Translations under genes and position numbers: made by a program
Source of the DNA: Bradyrhizobium manausense
GTDB lineage: Bacteria; Pseudomonadota; Alphaproteobacteria; Rhizobiales; Xanthobacteraceae
Direction of reading: 5' to 3'
NCBI RefSeq assembly: GCF_018131105.1
Contig: NZ_JAFCJI010000008.1
Span: forward strand, 1 to 64,000
Length of the DNA: 64,000 nt
The notes under the pieces: model-generated
Database searches by the model: none
Told to the model about the DNA's origin: nothing
Seen by the model: only the letters and a program-made list of their open reading frames with translations
Shown here: piece by piece, positions 19,214 through 28,697 of the stretch
Numbering within the stretch: position 1 is the stretch's first letter
How the letters are laid out: each line of letters starts with the position of its first letter

Positions 19214-19303
19214 TGGCGGAGAGAGTGGGATTCGAACCCACGGTACGGTTTCCCGCACACACGCTTTCCAAGCGTGCGCCTTAAGCCACTCGGCCATCTC
19301 TCC
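19214..19303 (-). tRNA. tRNA-Ser (anticodon GGA)
   Basis: On the minus strand the acceptor GGAGAGA (from 19303) pairs with TCTCTCC, followed by discriminator G and an encoded CCA (19216-19214). The anticodon loop CTTGGAAAG gives GGA, which reads UCC/UCU serine codons. A T arm with GGTTCGAATCC and a long variable arm are present, and the D region has GGCCGAGTGG. This is a class II tRNA of about 90 nt including CCA. Confidence 0.97.
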
Positions 19304-19498
19304 GGAGCGCCCTCTCTTGAAGGGGCGCCGGTGATTTTGCAAGGGATCGCGGGGAAATCGGGTGAATTTTCCGCAACATATTGTATTTGCTGGAGAATAT
19401 ATCGTCACGCGAGGCCGTCCGGAACCCCGCCAGGCTGAACCCATCGCGGGTTTGGCGCGACGATTCACCTGAGCACACCAAACATGACCGGGGACGCC

Positions 19499-19840
19499 AT
19501 GACCATCCGCAAGACGCTCGCCGTCCTTAGCCTGATTTCGGCCTTTGGCACCGGCTCTACCGCGCCGGCTCAGGCCCAGGCCTGCACGCGCCAGGGGGGC
19601 GACGTGACCTGCGACGACGGGCGGCGCGGGGTGCTTTCAGGCGATGCAATCCTCTGGCCGGACGGGACCCGCTCCAGTTCGACGCCACATCAGAGCGTGA
19701 TCATCGGCAACAAGAGCTCAGTGCATGTCGGGCCTGGTGTGTTCGTCGGCCAGGGCAAGGGCGTGGTGCCGATGGATGATCCGAACGCGCCCAACAAGCG
19801 GCAATGCGCTGTTCTGGATGGTGTGTCGTATTGTTATTGA
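19499..19840 (+). CDS. Small exported protein of unknown function
   Basis: 113 residues with a signal peptide (TLAVLSLISAFGTGSTAPAQ, cleavage near AQA). The mature part has two cysteine pairs (ACTRQGGDVTCDDG and QCAVLDGVSYCY at the end) and a Gly/Val-rich middle (VHVGPGVFVGQGKGVV). Start ATG 19499 follows GGGGA at about 6 nt. I do not recognise a family. The cysteine pattern suggests a small disulfide-stabilised periplasmic protein. It stands alone between tRNA-Ser and an extragenic palindrome that may terminate it. Confidence 0.65.
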   Translation: MTIRKTLAVLSLISAFGTGSTAPAQAQACTRQGGDVTCDDGRRGVLSGDAILWPDGTRSSSTPHQSVIIGNKSSVHVGPGVFVGQGKGVVPMDDPNAPNKRQCAVLDGVSYCY

Positions 19841-19871
19841 GAGACCTTCTAGCCTCACGAATGCTACGCGC

Positions 19872-19957
19872 CGTCATGCCCGGGCTTGTCCCGGGCATCC
19901 ACGTTCTTGGTAGCGAGAGGTAAGACGTGGATGGCCGGGACAAGCCCGGCCATGACG
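19872..19957. repeat. Extragenic palindromic element (CGTCATG type), copy 1
   Basis: Outer arms CGTCATG / CATGACG enclose two stem-loops: GCCCGGG-CTTGT-CCCGGGC on the left and GGCCGGG-ACAAG-CCCGGCC on the right, with CCACG / CGTGG as inner arms. It lies between the converging small exported protein gene and otsA and could terminate both. The same element recurs in inverted orientation at 39003-39092. Confidence 0.85.
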
Positions 19958-19965
19958 AGAGCTTC

Positions 19966-21429
19966 TTAGATCAACCGCACACCGGAGATCGCCGATTTCA
20001 GCCAGCGCAGAGCCTGCGGCGGCTGGGCGGCGAGCGGGGCTGCCGCGACCTTCTCGGTGCGGCACTTCTCCAGCTCGGCGACGAAATCCGACGACCATTG
20101 CTGGATAGTGTGGCCGCGCAGCTTCTTCATCATCGCGTCCCACCGCATCTTCCGCTCGGTGAGCGGCATCGCGGCGGCAACTGCGATCGCTCGCGCCATG
20201 CCGTCGATGTCATGCGGATTGACCAGCAGCGCGGTCTCGAGTTCGTTGGCGGCGCCGGCGAATTTCGACAGCACCAGCACGCCGGGATCCGCCGGATTTT
20301 GCGCGGCGACATATTCCTTGGCGACAAGGTTCATCCCGTCATGCAGCGGCGTCACCACGCCGACCTGCGCGGTGCGATAGAGGCCAGCGAGCACCGCCTG
20401 GCTGAACCCCTTGTTGAGATAGCGGATCGGCGTCCAATCGACCTCGCCATGGCGGCCGTTGACGTCGGTGACGAGGCGCGCGACCTCGTTCTGAAGATTG
20501 CCATAGGCCTCGATGCCGCCGCGCGACGGGTTGGCGATCTGAAGCAGAGAGATGCTGCGCGCAAACTGCGGCTGGTCGGTCCAGAGCCGATCGAACGCGC
20601 TGATGCGGTTGACCAGACCCTTGGAATAGTCGAGCCGATCGACGCCGATCGCGAGCCGCTCGCCATTGAGGCTGCGGCGCAGGCGCGAGACATCCGGGTG
20701 TGACGCCGACTTCGCGGCATAGGCTGCGAACTTCTCCGCGTCGATGCCGATCGGAAACACTTCGCAGCGTGTGCGTCCGTGATGCGAGAGCACGGCGCCA
20801 TCCTCGACGATGAGACCGAGTTCGCCGCCGGCATAGGAGAGGAAATTCTGGCAATCCTCCTCGGTCTGGAAACCGAGCAGATCATAGGCCAGCATCGCAT
20901 TGATCAACTCGCGATGATTGGGCACGCCCTGCATCACCGCGGCGACCGGCCACGGCGTATGCAGGAAGAAGCCGATGGGATCGTCGACGCCGAGATCACG
21001 CAGCTCCGCGCCGAGCGCGAGGAAATGATAGTCCTGCACCCAGAACGCTGTCCTGGCCTTTCTGAAGCGGAGCAAGGCGCGCGCCATGAAGGCGTTGACC
21101 TCGCGATAGCTGACATAGTCATCGCGCGAGACGCGAATCAGATCGCTGCGCGAATGCAGCGCCGGCCACAGTGCCGAATTGGCAAAACCTTCATAGTAGC
21201 CGCCGTAATGCGCCGCCGGCAGATCCAGCGTCGCAATCGCGCCGGTTCCGAGCGCCTCGATTTCAGCGAAAGGTTCCTTCTGATGGCCGTCACGCACGCG
21301 GCCGGAGGAACCCACCCAGATGGCACCCGAATGCTCCACGACGGGAAGCAATGCCGCTGCGAGGCCGCCCGTCATGGGTTCGTTGGGCTTACCGCGGGCA
21401 ACCCGATTTGAAACGACAACCAAGTTCAC
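19966..21429 (-). CDS. otsA: Alpha,alpha-trehalose-6-phosphate synthase
   Basis: A GT20 retaining glycosyltransferase that makes trehalose 6-phosphate from UDP-glucose and glucose 6-phosphate in the cytoplasm. It contains VVVSNRV and MTGGLAAALLPV (N-terminal sugar-nucleotide loop), VQDYHFLALGAELR, FFLHTPWP, GVDRLDYSKGL and HDGMNLVAKEYVAAQ (nucleotide-sugar binding). The length of 487 residues is normal for OtsA. The start is GTG 21429, 7 nt after AGGAGGGG; the ATG 21450 lies upstream of that site and is unlikely. otsB lies 226 nt upstream on the same strand. Trehalose is a stress and osmoprotectant in rhizobia. Confidence 0.95.
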   Translation of the reverse strand: MNLVVVSNRVARGKPNEPMTGGLAAALLPVVEHSGAIWVGSSGRVRDGHQKEPFAEIEALGTGAIATLDLPAAHYGGYYEGFANSALWPALHSRSDLIRVSRDDYVSYREVNAFMARALLRFRKARTAFWVQDYHFLALGAELRDLGVDDPIGFFLHTPWPVAAVMQGVPNHRELINAMLAYDLLGFQTEEDCQNFLSYAGGELGLIVEDGAVLSHHGRTRCEVFPIGIDAEKFAAYAAKSASHPDVSRLRRSLNGERLAIGVDRLDYSKGLVNRISAFDRLWTDQPQFARSISLLQIANPSRGGIEAYGNLQNEVARLVTDVNGRHGEVDWTPIRYLNKGFSQAVLAGLYRTAQVGVVTPLHDGMNLVAKEYVAAQNPADPGVLVLSKFAGAANELETALLVNPHDIDGMARAIAVAAAMPLTERKMRWDAMMKKLRGHTIQQWSSDFVAELEKCRTEKVAAAPLAAQPPQALRWLKSAISGVRLI

Positions 21430-21655
21430 AGGTCGTCCCCTCCTGTTCATTCCACCCCGTTTAACTGCCGTTCATCAATATGGTTCCTGTCATCATTTCT
21501 ACGAAATGAAACCAAAGTCAGGCGAGCGCGTTGGAACCAGTTTCCTTTGCGGGAACCCGCCGATTTCATTTGGGAAAGATCGATTTCGCGCAGCATGGGT
21601 CACACGCGCAATGGAAACGGTGCGCGCGACAATGTGGCTCTCAGGTGACGATGCC

Positions 21656-22477
21656 TTATTCCAACCTTGTGTCGTCGAGCAGACGGGCAAGGAACGCACG
21701 CACGTCGGTGGGCGCGTCGAAGTGACCGTTGACGCCGATAGCGCGGCGACCAACGGAGAAGGAGAGCCCGTTCATGTCGGGCATGATCGCGAACACGGTT
21801 TCATCAGTGACGTCGTCGCCGATGAAGATCGGGCGGCGTCCCCTGAAGGGCTCGTGCTTCATCAGCTCGCGCACCCCGGTCGCCTTGGTGAAACCGGAAT
21901 GCTTGATCTCGCAAACGAACTTGCCGGGCAGCACCTCGATCGGCGCATTGGGCAGATCAGCCCGGATCAGCGAGACGGCTTCATAGATCGCCTTCTCCGC
22001 ATGCGGCGCGAGACGATAATGCAGCGCCAGCGAATAGCCCTTGTCCTCGAGCAAAATGCCGGGACTGAGCTTTGCGATCGCGGCCAGCCGGCGCTTCAGC
22101 TCCTTGTCCATCGGCGGCGCCTGCACGTCGTCGGCTTCGCTGTCGACCGACAGCCGCATCTCCGCGCCGTGACCGGCGACGGCGCGAAACACGTCGGGCG
22201 CAAAGATCAGGTCGATGTCATTGAGCGAACGGCCGCTGACCATGGCCAGCGCGCCCGAGGTACGCTCGGTTAGACGGTTCAGCGTCTCCGACAGGCCCGG
22301 CGGCACCCATACCTCGCGCGGCGTCGGCATCAGGTCGAGCAGCGTGCCGTCGATATCGAGCAGGATCGCGGTCTCATTGAGATGCGGGACGAGTGCGTGC
22401 GGCACAGGCACCGCATCGGGCGCTTCATCATCTGCCATGGGACGCTTCTGATCCAGTTCAGCGACTTCCGATTTCAT
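21656..22477 (-). CDS. otsB: Trehalose-6-phosphate phosphatase
   Basis: A HAD-superfamily phosphatase of 273 residues that converts trehalose 6-phosphate to trehalose. Motif I is LLDIDGTLLDL (nucleophile Asp41, acid Asp43). Motif II is AMVSGRS. The Lys motif region contains ATGVRELM, and motif IV is FIGDDVTDE. ATG 22477 follows GGAG at 6 nt and lies only 3 nt after the stop of the MFS gene, so the two are co-transcribed. An alternative start is Met14 (22438). Confidence 0.95.
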   Translation of the reverse strand: MKSEVAELDQKRPMADDEAPDAVPVPHALVPHLNETAILLDIDGTLLDLMPTPREVWVPPGLSETLNRLTERTSGALAMVSGRSLNDIDLIFAPDVFRAVAGHGAEMRLSVDSEADDVQAPPMDKELKRRLAAIAKLSPGILLEDKGYSLALHYRLAPHAEKAIYEAVSLIRADLPNAPIEVLPGKFVCEIKHSGFTKATGVRELMKHEPFRGRRPIFIGDDVTDETVFAIMPDMNGLSFSVGRRAIGVNGHFDAPTDVRAFLARLLDDTRLE

Positions 22478-22480
22478 AGT

Positions 22481-23968
22481 CTACTCCATAGAAGCGAGCG
22501 GCCGCGCGATTTGTTCGAGCGATTTGCGTTCCGCGGAGATGGCGTAGCGCCATGCCACGATCGCAGCCGCGACCATCAGGAATGCCCCCAGCAAATAGCC
22601 GGCGAACACGCTGCTGCGTGATCCCGTATCGATCAACACGCCGAACAGAGCGGGTCCCACCACCCCGCCGATACCGGTGCCCACCGCGTAGAATACCGCA
22701 ATCGCCAGCGCGCGAACTTCGAGCGGAAAGGTTTCGCTGACAGTGAGATAGGCCGCGCTCGCCGCCGGCGAGGCAAAGAAGAAGATCACCATCCAGGCAA
22801 TGGTCTGCCCCTGCGCGCTCAACGCGCCGATCGCGAACAGGTAGCCCGACAACGCCAGCAGCAGGCCCGAGACTCCATAGGTAAACATGATCATGACGCG
22901 GCGGCCAAGCGTGTCGAACAGGCGACCGAGCAGCAGCGGACCGAGGAAGTTTCCGGCGGCGAACGGCAACAGGTACCAGCCGACGTGATCGGCGCTGATA
23001 CCGTAGAAATCGGTCAGCACCAGCGCGAAGGTGAAGAAGATCGCGTTGTAGAAGAAGGCCTGAGCGACCATCAGCACCAAACCGACCAGCGCGCGCTGGC
23101 GATAGGTCCCGAATAGCGTCTGCATGACTTCGCGGATCGGGGTGTGATCGCGCATCTTCAGACGCATCTTGGCGAAGCCGGCGTCGCTCGCGTGCTGATC
23201 GTGTCCGATCACAGAGCGCTCGATGTCGTCGACGATCGCGTGTGCCTGATCGGGGCGACCGTGGATCATCAGCCAGCGCGGGCTTTCCGGAATCCACATC
23301 CGCATCAACAGCACGACGAGGCCGATGGTTGCGCCGATCAGATAGGCAAGGCGCCAGCCGAGATCCGGACCAATCACCGCCGGGTCGAGCAGCACGATGG
23401 CCGCGACTGCGCCCATCGCCGCTCCGATCCAGAAGCTGCCGTTGATGACCAGATCAGTCCAGCCGCGATAGCGTGCGGGCACCAATTCCTGGATGGTCGA
23501 GTTGATTGCGGTGTATTCGCCACCAATGCCGGCGCCAGTCAGGGCGCGAAACAGCGCGTAGCTCGCAATATCCCAGGACAGCGCGGTCGCAGCCGTGGCG
23601 GAGAGATAGAGTGCGAGTGTGATGAAGAACAACTTCTTGCGGCCGATGCGATCGGTCAGCCAACCGAATCCGAGTGCACCAAGCACGGCGCCTGCAAGGT
23701 AGGCGGAGTTGGCGATGCCGAGATCGAGATTGGAGAAGTGCAGCGTTGGGCTCTGCTTCAGCGCACCCGAGAGCGCGCCGGCAAGCGTCACCTCGAGCCC
23801 GTCGAGAATCCAGGTGATTCCAAGCGCCAGCACGACGCGGGTGTGAAAGCCGCTCCAGGGCAGGGCATCGAGCCGTGCGGGAATGCTGGTCTCGACGATG
23901 CGACCGGTCGCGGCTACCGCCGAGATCGCAGGTCCATCAATCAGCGCTGGGCTCTGCTGCAATTCCAT
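22481..23968 (-). CDS. MFS transporter, sugar-porter/metabolite:H+ symporter type
   Basis: About 495 residues with 12 predicted membrane helices. The hallmark loop 2-3 motif is GFGWLTDRIGRKKLF, the loop 4-5 region is GIGGEYTAINSTIQE, WIPESPRW ends the first half, and the second half repeats GRLFDTLGRR and ETFPLEVRA. These are typical of the sugar/metabolite:H+ symporter branch. ATG 23968 is used because the frame upstream is Arg/Cys-rich and unlike a transporter. It heads the operon with otsB and otsA. The substrate is unknown, although the context suggests a sugar or compatible solute. Confidence 0.85.
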   Translation of the reverse strand: MELQQSPALIDGPAISAVAATGRIVETSIPARLDALPWSGFHTRVVLALGITWILDGLEVTLAGALSGALKQSPTLHFSNLDLGIANSAYLAGAVLGALGFGWLTDRIGRKKLFFITLALYLSATAATALSWDIASYALFRALTGAGIGGEYTAINSTIQELVPARYRGWTDLVINGSFWIGAAMGAVAAIVLLDPAVIGPDLGWRLAYLIGATIGLVVLLMRMWIPESPRWLMIHGRPDQAHAIVDDIERSVIGHDQHASDAGFAKMRLKMRDHTPIREVMQTLFGTYRQRALVGLVLMVAQAFFYNAIFFTFALVLTDFYGISADHVGWYLLPFAAGNFLGPLLLGRLFDTLGRRVMIMFTYGVSGLLLALSGYLFAIGALSAQGQTIAWMVIFFFASPAASAAYLTVSETFPLEVRALAIAVFYAVGTGIGGVVGPALFGVLIDTGSRSSVFAGYLLGAFLMVAAAIVAWRYAISAERKSLEQIARPLASME

Positions 23969-24096
23969 AGCGTTGCTGGGTCTGGGGGTGCGGCAATCCG
24001 CCTGCCACCTACGACAACGTCTGCGGCAAGGGCCGGTTCCCTCAGGAACGGCGCCGAACACCGGCCGTTTCTGTTGGAGCCGCAGGGAGTTGACGC

Positions 24097-24468
24097 ATGG
24101 CTCATGTCAGAAAGACGACACATTCGCGCAAAACTGCAGCACGCAAGAAGACCAGCGTGCGGCGCTCAACCGCGCACAAGAGCACAAAGCGCGCCGCGCC
24201 AAAGCGCTGGTCGCAGCGCGTGACGAAGGAGAGCGATGCACTCGACCTCAAGCGCGGCGTGTTCACGCTCACGAGCCCGAAGAAGATCGCAGCCTCGCTG
24301 AAGCGTTCGGCCGAGCACAGTGCGCGCCGCAAGACCGGCGCCTATCGCTCCGCGTTATCGATGCTGACGTTCTACATCAACCGCGCCGGCAAGACCTTGC
24401 CGAAGACGCAGCGCACGCGGCTGGAAAAGGCGAAGGTGGAACTGAAGCGGGCGTTCGGACGGGAATGA
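24097..24468 (+). CDS. DUF3175 family basic protein
   Basis: 123 residues, extremely Lys/Arg-rich. The first 40 residues are a histone-like basic tail. The rest matches the DUF3175 pattern (ALDLKRGVFTLTSPKKIAAS, then YRSALSMLTFYINRAGKTLP and LEKAKVELKRAFGR). The function is unknown; the charge suggests nucleic acid binding. It is divergent from the MFS-otsBA operon and ends 3 nt from the convergent chemoreceptor gene stop. Confidence 0.85.
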   Translation: MAHVRKTTHSRKTAARKKTSVRRSTAHKSTKRAAPKRWSQRVTKESDALDLKRGVFTLTSPKKIAASLKRSAEHSARRKTGAYRSALSMLTFYINRAGKTLPKTQRTRLEKAKVELKRAFGRE

Positions 24469-24471
24469 TTC

Positions 24472-26505
24472 TTACGCCGCCCGGATATTCGCCATGAAGC
24501 GATCGAGCTCAGCGCGCAGACGGGTGCTTTCGGATGACAACGTCTTCGCTGAGTTCAGCACTTCTCCCGAGGCCGAGCCGGTTTCGGCGGCGCCACGGTT
24601 GACCTGGCCGATATCGGTCGCAGCCGCCTGCGTACCCTGGGCGACGGTCTGAACGCTGCGGGCGATCTCCTGAGTCGCGGCGCCCTGCTGCTCGACGGCG
24701 CTCGCAATCGAGGTCGAGATCGACGAGATCTGGCCGATGGTCGCCCCGATCTCCTTGATCGCGGCAACCGACTCTGCGGTTGCACCCTGCATGCCCGCAA
24801 TATGCGACGAAATCTCGTCAGTGGCCTTCGCCGTCTGGCTCGCCAGCGACTTCACCTCGCTCGCGACCACCGCAAAGCCGCGACCGGCTTCACCGGCGCG
24901 GGCCGCTTCGATGGTGGCGTTCAGCGCCAACAGGTTGGTCTGCTCGGCAATCGCCGTGATCAGCTTGACGACATCGCCGATCTGCTGGGCGGCATGCGAG
25001 AGCTTGCCGATGCGCCCGTCGGTTTCCTTGGCCTGCACCACGGCGGCTTCGGCGATCCGGTTGGAGTCGCGGACCTGGCGACCGATCTCCTCGACCGAAG
25101 CCGACAGCTCTTCGGTCGCGATCGCGACCGACTGCATGTTGCTCGAGGCCTGCTCGGAGACCCCCGCGACCTGGCTCGACAGCGTCTGCGTGGTCTCGGC
25201 GGTGCGGGTCAGCGTAGACGCCGACGATTCAAGCTGGACGGCAGAGGCCGAGACGTTGGACACGATGGCCCCCACGGCGCTTTCGAAATCATCGGCAAAG
25301 CGGATCAGCTCGCCGCGGCGGCTTGCTGCCTGCTCCTTGTTCTGGGCTTCGCTGGCGGCGGCGTCACGCTCGGCCTTGGCCACCGCCTGAACCTTGAACT
25401 CCTCGACCGCGCTGGCCATCTCGCCGATCTCGTCCTTGCGGCCGAGGCCCGGCAGCACGACGTCGAAATTGCCCGAAGCCAGCTCGCGCATCGCCTTGCA
25501 CATCGCGATCATCGGCCGCGAGATGCCGTTGCCGAGCATCAGGGCCAGTACCGCGCCGATGGCAAGACCGCCCAGCGCCAGCATCAGGATCAGCCGCTCG
25601 GTTTCCGCAATCGTCGCATTCGCGCTCGTCTCGATGCGCTGCTGATCGGCCGACAGCTCCGACCGCAACTCGCCCGAGAGCTTGAGGATGGACGCCGCCG
25701 TCCTGGTCATTTCGGTATTCGACTTGACGATGACCTTCACATTCTCCGACAGCTTGGCAAAGGACGCGCGGTACTGCTTCAGCAGATTGCCGATCTCGGC
25801 GACACGGTCGGTGATCTTCTGGTCGTTGGCGTAGATCGAGACCAGCAATGTCTCCAGAAACTTGATGCGGGCGAGCACGCCGTCGGCAGTCTTCGGCTCC
25901 GGCTTGGCGATGAAGGCGCCGACCGAGGTGGAGACCGCGAGATATTGCGAGGTGATGTCCTTCGCCGTGGTCTGTACCGAGCCGAGGCCGGCCAACGCCG
26001 CAGTATCGGCGAGGTCGTCGAACTTGAAACGGATCTTGTTGCCATCGCTGTTGAGCTCGTCGGTCGCGATCTTGTTGTTCTCGCGGGTCAGCGCGATGAT
26101 CTCACCGAACACCTTTGCGAAGCGCTGGAATTCGGTTTCGAGCTTGCCGATCTCCTCGCGGCGCGCTGCGCCTGACGTGGCCGACATCGACTTGGCGATC
26201 GCCGCCTTCAGATTTTCTTCAGCCGCCTTGGCCGCGGTTTCATCGTCCGCCGCGCCTGTCAGCGTGTAGGCCCGGGTCAGCCCCTGATAGCTGATCAAAT
26301 CGCGATCGATGGTCAGCGCCAGGTTCGCTTCGGCCACGCTGGTCCGGTAGGAGGCAACGGCTCCCGCGATTCGCTCGAAACCGAAATAGGCGAACGCCAT
26401 GCTGACGGCGAGAATGGCCAGCACCGCCACGAAGCCGAGGATGATTTTTGCGCGAAAACGCAAAGTGACGAGCTTCGACGAGCTCGGCTTCGACTTGACG
26501 GACAT
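24472..26505 (-). CDS. Methyl-accepting chemotaxis protein (paralogue A)
   Basis: About 677 residues. An N-terminal membrane helix (IILGFVAVLAILAVSMAFAY) leads into a periplasmic helical-bundle sensor, then a second membrane helix (LILMLALGGLAIGAVLALML), a HAMP domain (GISRPMIAMCKAMRELASGN) and a long cytoplasmic signalling hairpin whose tip reads EQTNLLALNATIEAARAGEA. No C-terminal CheR-binding pentapeptide is visible. ATG 26505 follows GGTGGGGGA; the ATG at 26523 is a less likely start. The signalling half is almost identical to the next gene, while the sensor domains differ. The ligand is unknown. Confidence 0.93.
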   Translation of the reverse strand: MSVKSKPSSSKLVTLRFRAKIILGFVAVLAILAVSMAFAYFGFERIAGAVASYRTSVAEANLALTIDRDLISYQGLTRAYTLTGAADDETAAKAAEENLKAAIAKSMSATSGAARREEIGKLETEFQRFAKVFGEIIALTRENNKIATDELNSDGNKIRFKFDDLADTAALAGLGSVQTTAKDITSQYLAVSTSVGAFIAKPEPKTADGVLARIKFLETLLVSIYANDQKITDRVAEIGNLLKQYRASFAKLSENVKVIVKSNTEMTRTAASILKLSGELRSELSADQQRIETSANATIAETERLILMLALGGLAIGAVLALMLGNGISRPMIAMCKAMRELASGNFDVVLPGLGRKDEIGEMASAVEEFKVQAVAKAERDAAASEAQNKEQAASRRGELIRFADDFESAVGAIVSNVSASAVQLESSASTLTRTAETTQTLSSQVAGVSEQASSNMQSVAIATEELSASVEEIGRQVRDSNRIAEAAVVQAKETDGRIGKLSHAAQQIGDVVKLITAIAEQTNLLALNATIEAARAGEAGRGFAVVASEVKSLASQTAKATDEISSHIAGMQGATAESVAAIKEIGATIGQISSISTSIASAVEQQGAATQEIARSVQTVAQGTQAAATDIGQVNRGAAETGSASGEVLNSAKTLSSESTRLRAELDRFMANIRAA

Positions 26506-26595
26506 TCCCCCACCCCATTCCATTCGCGGAAAACCAGGCGCAGCCCGGCAGCAGCCCGCTCCCGACTCGCACGCAAGGTAAATGGCAAAGAATAA

Positions 26596-26617
26596 GCCGC
26601 GGTAAATTTACCGCGGC
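26596..26617. promoter_or_regulatory. Perfect 22-bp palindrome upstream of chemoreceptor A
   Basis: GCCGCGGTAAA is followed immediately by its exact complement TTTACCGCGGC, 91 nt upstream of the receptor start at 26505. The half-site core GCGGTAAATT recurs at 28788-28797, 91 nt upstream of receptor B. It may be an operator, or a terminator-like structure after receptor B. Confidence 0.55.
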
Positions 26618-26657
26618 ACAACTTGCGGTTAGGTGACGCGGGGGGCCGATCTAGGCC

Positions 26658-28697
26658 CTACGCCGCCCTGATATTCGCCATGAAGCGATCGAGCTCGGCG
26701 CGCAGCCGCGTGCTTTCGGACGACAGCGTCTTGGCCGAATTCAGCACCTCTTCCGAGGCAGAGCCGGTTTCGGCGGCACCGCGGTTGACCTGGCCGATGT
26801 CGGTGGCGGCGGTCTGGGTACCCTGGGCGACGTTCTGGACGCTGCGGGCGATCTCCTGGGTCGCCGCGCCCTGCTCTTCTACCGCGCTGGCGATGGAGGT
26901 CGAGATCGACGAGATTTTGCCGATGGTCGCGCCGATCTCCTTGATCGCGGCGACCGACTCCGCGGTCGCGCCCTGCATGCCCGTGATGTGCGAGGAAATC
27001 TCGTCGGTGGCTTTCGCCGTCTGGCTCGCCAGCGACTTCACCTCGCTCGCAACCACCGCAAAGCCGCGGCCGGCTTCACCCGCACGGGCCGCTTCGATGG
27101 TGGCGTTCAGCGCCAACAGGTTGGTCTGCTCGGCGATCGCGGTGATCAACTTGACGACCTCGCCGATCTGCTGGGCGGCATGCGAGAGTTTTCCGATGCG
27201 GCCGTCGGTCTCCTTGGCCTGCACCACGGCGGCCTCGGCGATGCGGCTGGAATCCCGAACCTGGCGGCCGATCTCCTCGACCGAAGCCGACAGCTCCTCG
27301 GTCGCCGTCGCGACCGACTGCATGTTGTTCGAAGCCTGCTCCGAGACGCCGGCGACCTGGCTCGACAGTGTCTGCGTGGTCTCGGCGGTGCGGGTCAATG
27401 TGGACGCCGACGACTCAAGTTGGACCGCGGAGGCCGAGACGTTGGACACGATGGCACCGACTGCGGCCTCGAAATCATCGGCAAAGCGGATCAGCTCGCC
27501 GCGGCGGCTTGCCGCCTGCTCCTTGTTCTGGGCTTCGCTGGCGGCGGCATCACGCTCGGCCTTGGCCACCGCCTGAACCTTGAACTCCTCGACTGCACCG
27601 GCCATCTCGCCGATCTCGTCCTTGCGGCCGAGGCCCGGCAGCACGACGTTGAAATTGCCCGAAGCGAGCTCGCGCATCGCCTTGCACATCGCGATCATCG
27701 GCCGCGAGATGCCGGTACCGAGCAGGAAGGCGAGCACCGCACCAAGGAGCGTGCCGCCGACAGCCAGCAGCAGCACCAGTCGCTCGGTCTTGCCGATGGT
27801 CGCCTCCGATTCCGTATCCAGCCGCTGCTGTTCGGCGACCAGATCCGCCTTCATCGTTGTCGCGCCCTGGAGAATCGCGCCAGCCGAGCCGCTCATCTCG
27901 GTAACGAGTTCGTCGACCAGCTTGGCATTGGCGATCAGCTTCTCCAGCGCTTCGCGATAGGCGACGAGGATCGCCTTGGCCTCCTTGAGGCCGGCGACGA
28001 TCTTGTCGTCCATGGAATAGACCGCGCCGAGCGAGTTCTCGACGAATTTCAGCCTCGCCAGCGCGCTGGTTGCGATCGCCTGGTCGGATGTCAGCACGAA
28101 ATTGGTCGCCGCCGCGCTCGCGGTCTGGAACTGGGCATTAACCTGCTTGGTGCCGAACTCGATCGCCTGCGCCTCGGAATCGGAGGCATTGTTGCCGACG
28201 TCGTCGAGCTTGTATTTCAGCAGATTGGCTTGGCGCGAGAGCTGGTTCTGCACGAGCAGCGTGCTGTCACGCTTGGCCTGAAGGACCTTGGCGAAGGTCG
28301 CGGAGAAATTCGAGAACTCCTTGGCGAGCTTGTCGAGGCTGGCCTGCCGCGCCGGCGTCTTGGCGCTCTTGACGGCCTGGTCGATGGCACCCTTCAGGCT
28401 GGCCTCGGCGTCGAGCGCCGCCTTGGCGTCATCTTCCTTGCCGGTGACGACGAAATATTTGACGGCCGAGCGGTAACCGAGCAGTTCGCGGTCGATATTG
28501 CGAGCGAGATCGGCCTCCGAAACGCTGCGGCGGTAGGACCCGACGTCGGATGAGACCCGCTCGAAGCCGAAATAGGCGAAGGCCATGCTGCCGGCGGAGA
28601 TTGCCAGCACGGCGGCAAAGCCGAGCATGATCTTGGCGCGGAACCGGAGGGTCGGAAACAAGCTGCGCTTAGACGGCGACGCGGTACGCCCGGACAT
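26658..28697 (-). CDS. Methyl-accepting chemotaxis protein (paralogue B)
   Basis: About 679 residues with the same architecture as its neighbour: a membrane helix (IMLGFAAVLAISAGSMAFAY), a helical-bundle sensor, a second membrane helix (LVLLLAVGGTLLGAVLAFLL), HAMP, and a signalling hairpin with the EQTNLLALNATIEAARAGEA tip. The start ATG 28697 is preceded by GGGGGTTTGGA. From the HAMP domain onward it is nearly identical to paralogue A. The sensors are clearly diverged, so this is an old tandem duplication whose signalling half has stayed alike by conversion or selection. It probably reports a different ligand to the same CheA/CheW array. Confidence 0.93.
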   Translation of the reverse strand: MSGRTASPSKRSLFPTLRFRAKIMLGFAAVLAISAGSMAFAYFGFERVSSDVGSYRRSVSEADLARNIDRELLGYRSAVKYFVVTGKEDDAKAALDAEASLKGAIDQAVKSAKTPARQASLDKLAKEFSNFSATFAKVLQAKRDSTLLVQNQLSRQANLLKYKLDDVGNNASDSEAQAIEFGTKQVNAQFQTASAAATNFVLTSDQAIATSALARLKFVENSLGAVYSMDDKIVAGLKEAKAILVAYREALEKLIANAKLVDELVTEMSGSAGAILQGATTMKADLVAEQQRLDTESEATIGKTERLVLLLAVGGTLLGAVLAFLLGTGISRPMIAMCKAMRELASGNFNVVLPGLGRKDEIGEMAGAVEEFKVQAVAKAERDAAASEAQNKEQAASRRGELIRFADDFEAAVGAIVSNVSASAVQLESSASTLTRTAETTQTLSSQVAGVSEQASNNMQSVATATEELSASVEEIGRQVRDSSRIAEAAVVQAKETDGRIGKLSHAAQQIGEVVKLITAIAEQTNLLALNATIEAARAGEAGRGFAVVASEVKSLASQTAKATDEISSHITGMQGATAESVAAIKEIGATIGKISSISTSIASAVEEQGAATQEIARSVQNVAQGTQTAATDIGQVNRGAAETGSASEEVLNSAKTLSSESTRLRAELDRFMANIRAA

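Noticed and set aside
19214..19303. tRNA-Ser as an integration site for a genomic island
   Set aside because: I looked for an integrase and for a repeat of the tRNA 3' end in the window and saw neither.
26988..28553. 521-codon plus frame opposite chemoreceptor B, with a similar one opposite receptor A
   Set aside because: Shadow of the conserved receptor coding sequence; the same pseudo-protein appears opposite both paralogues.
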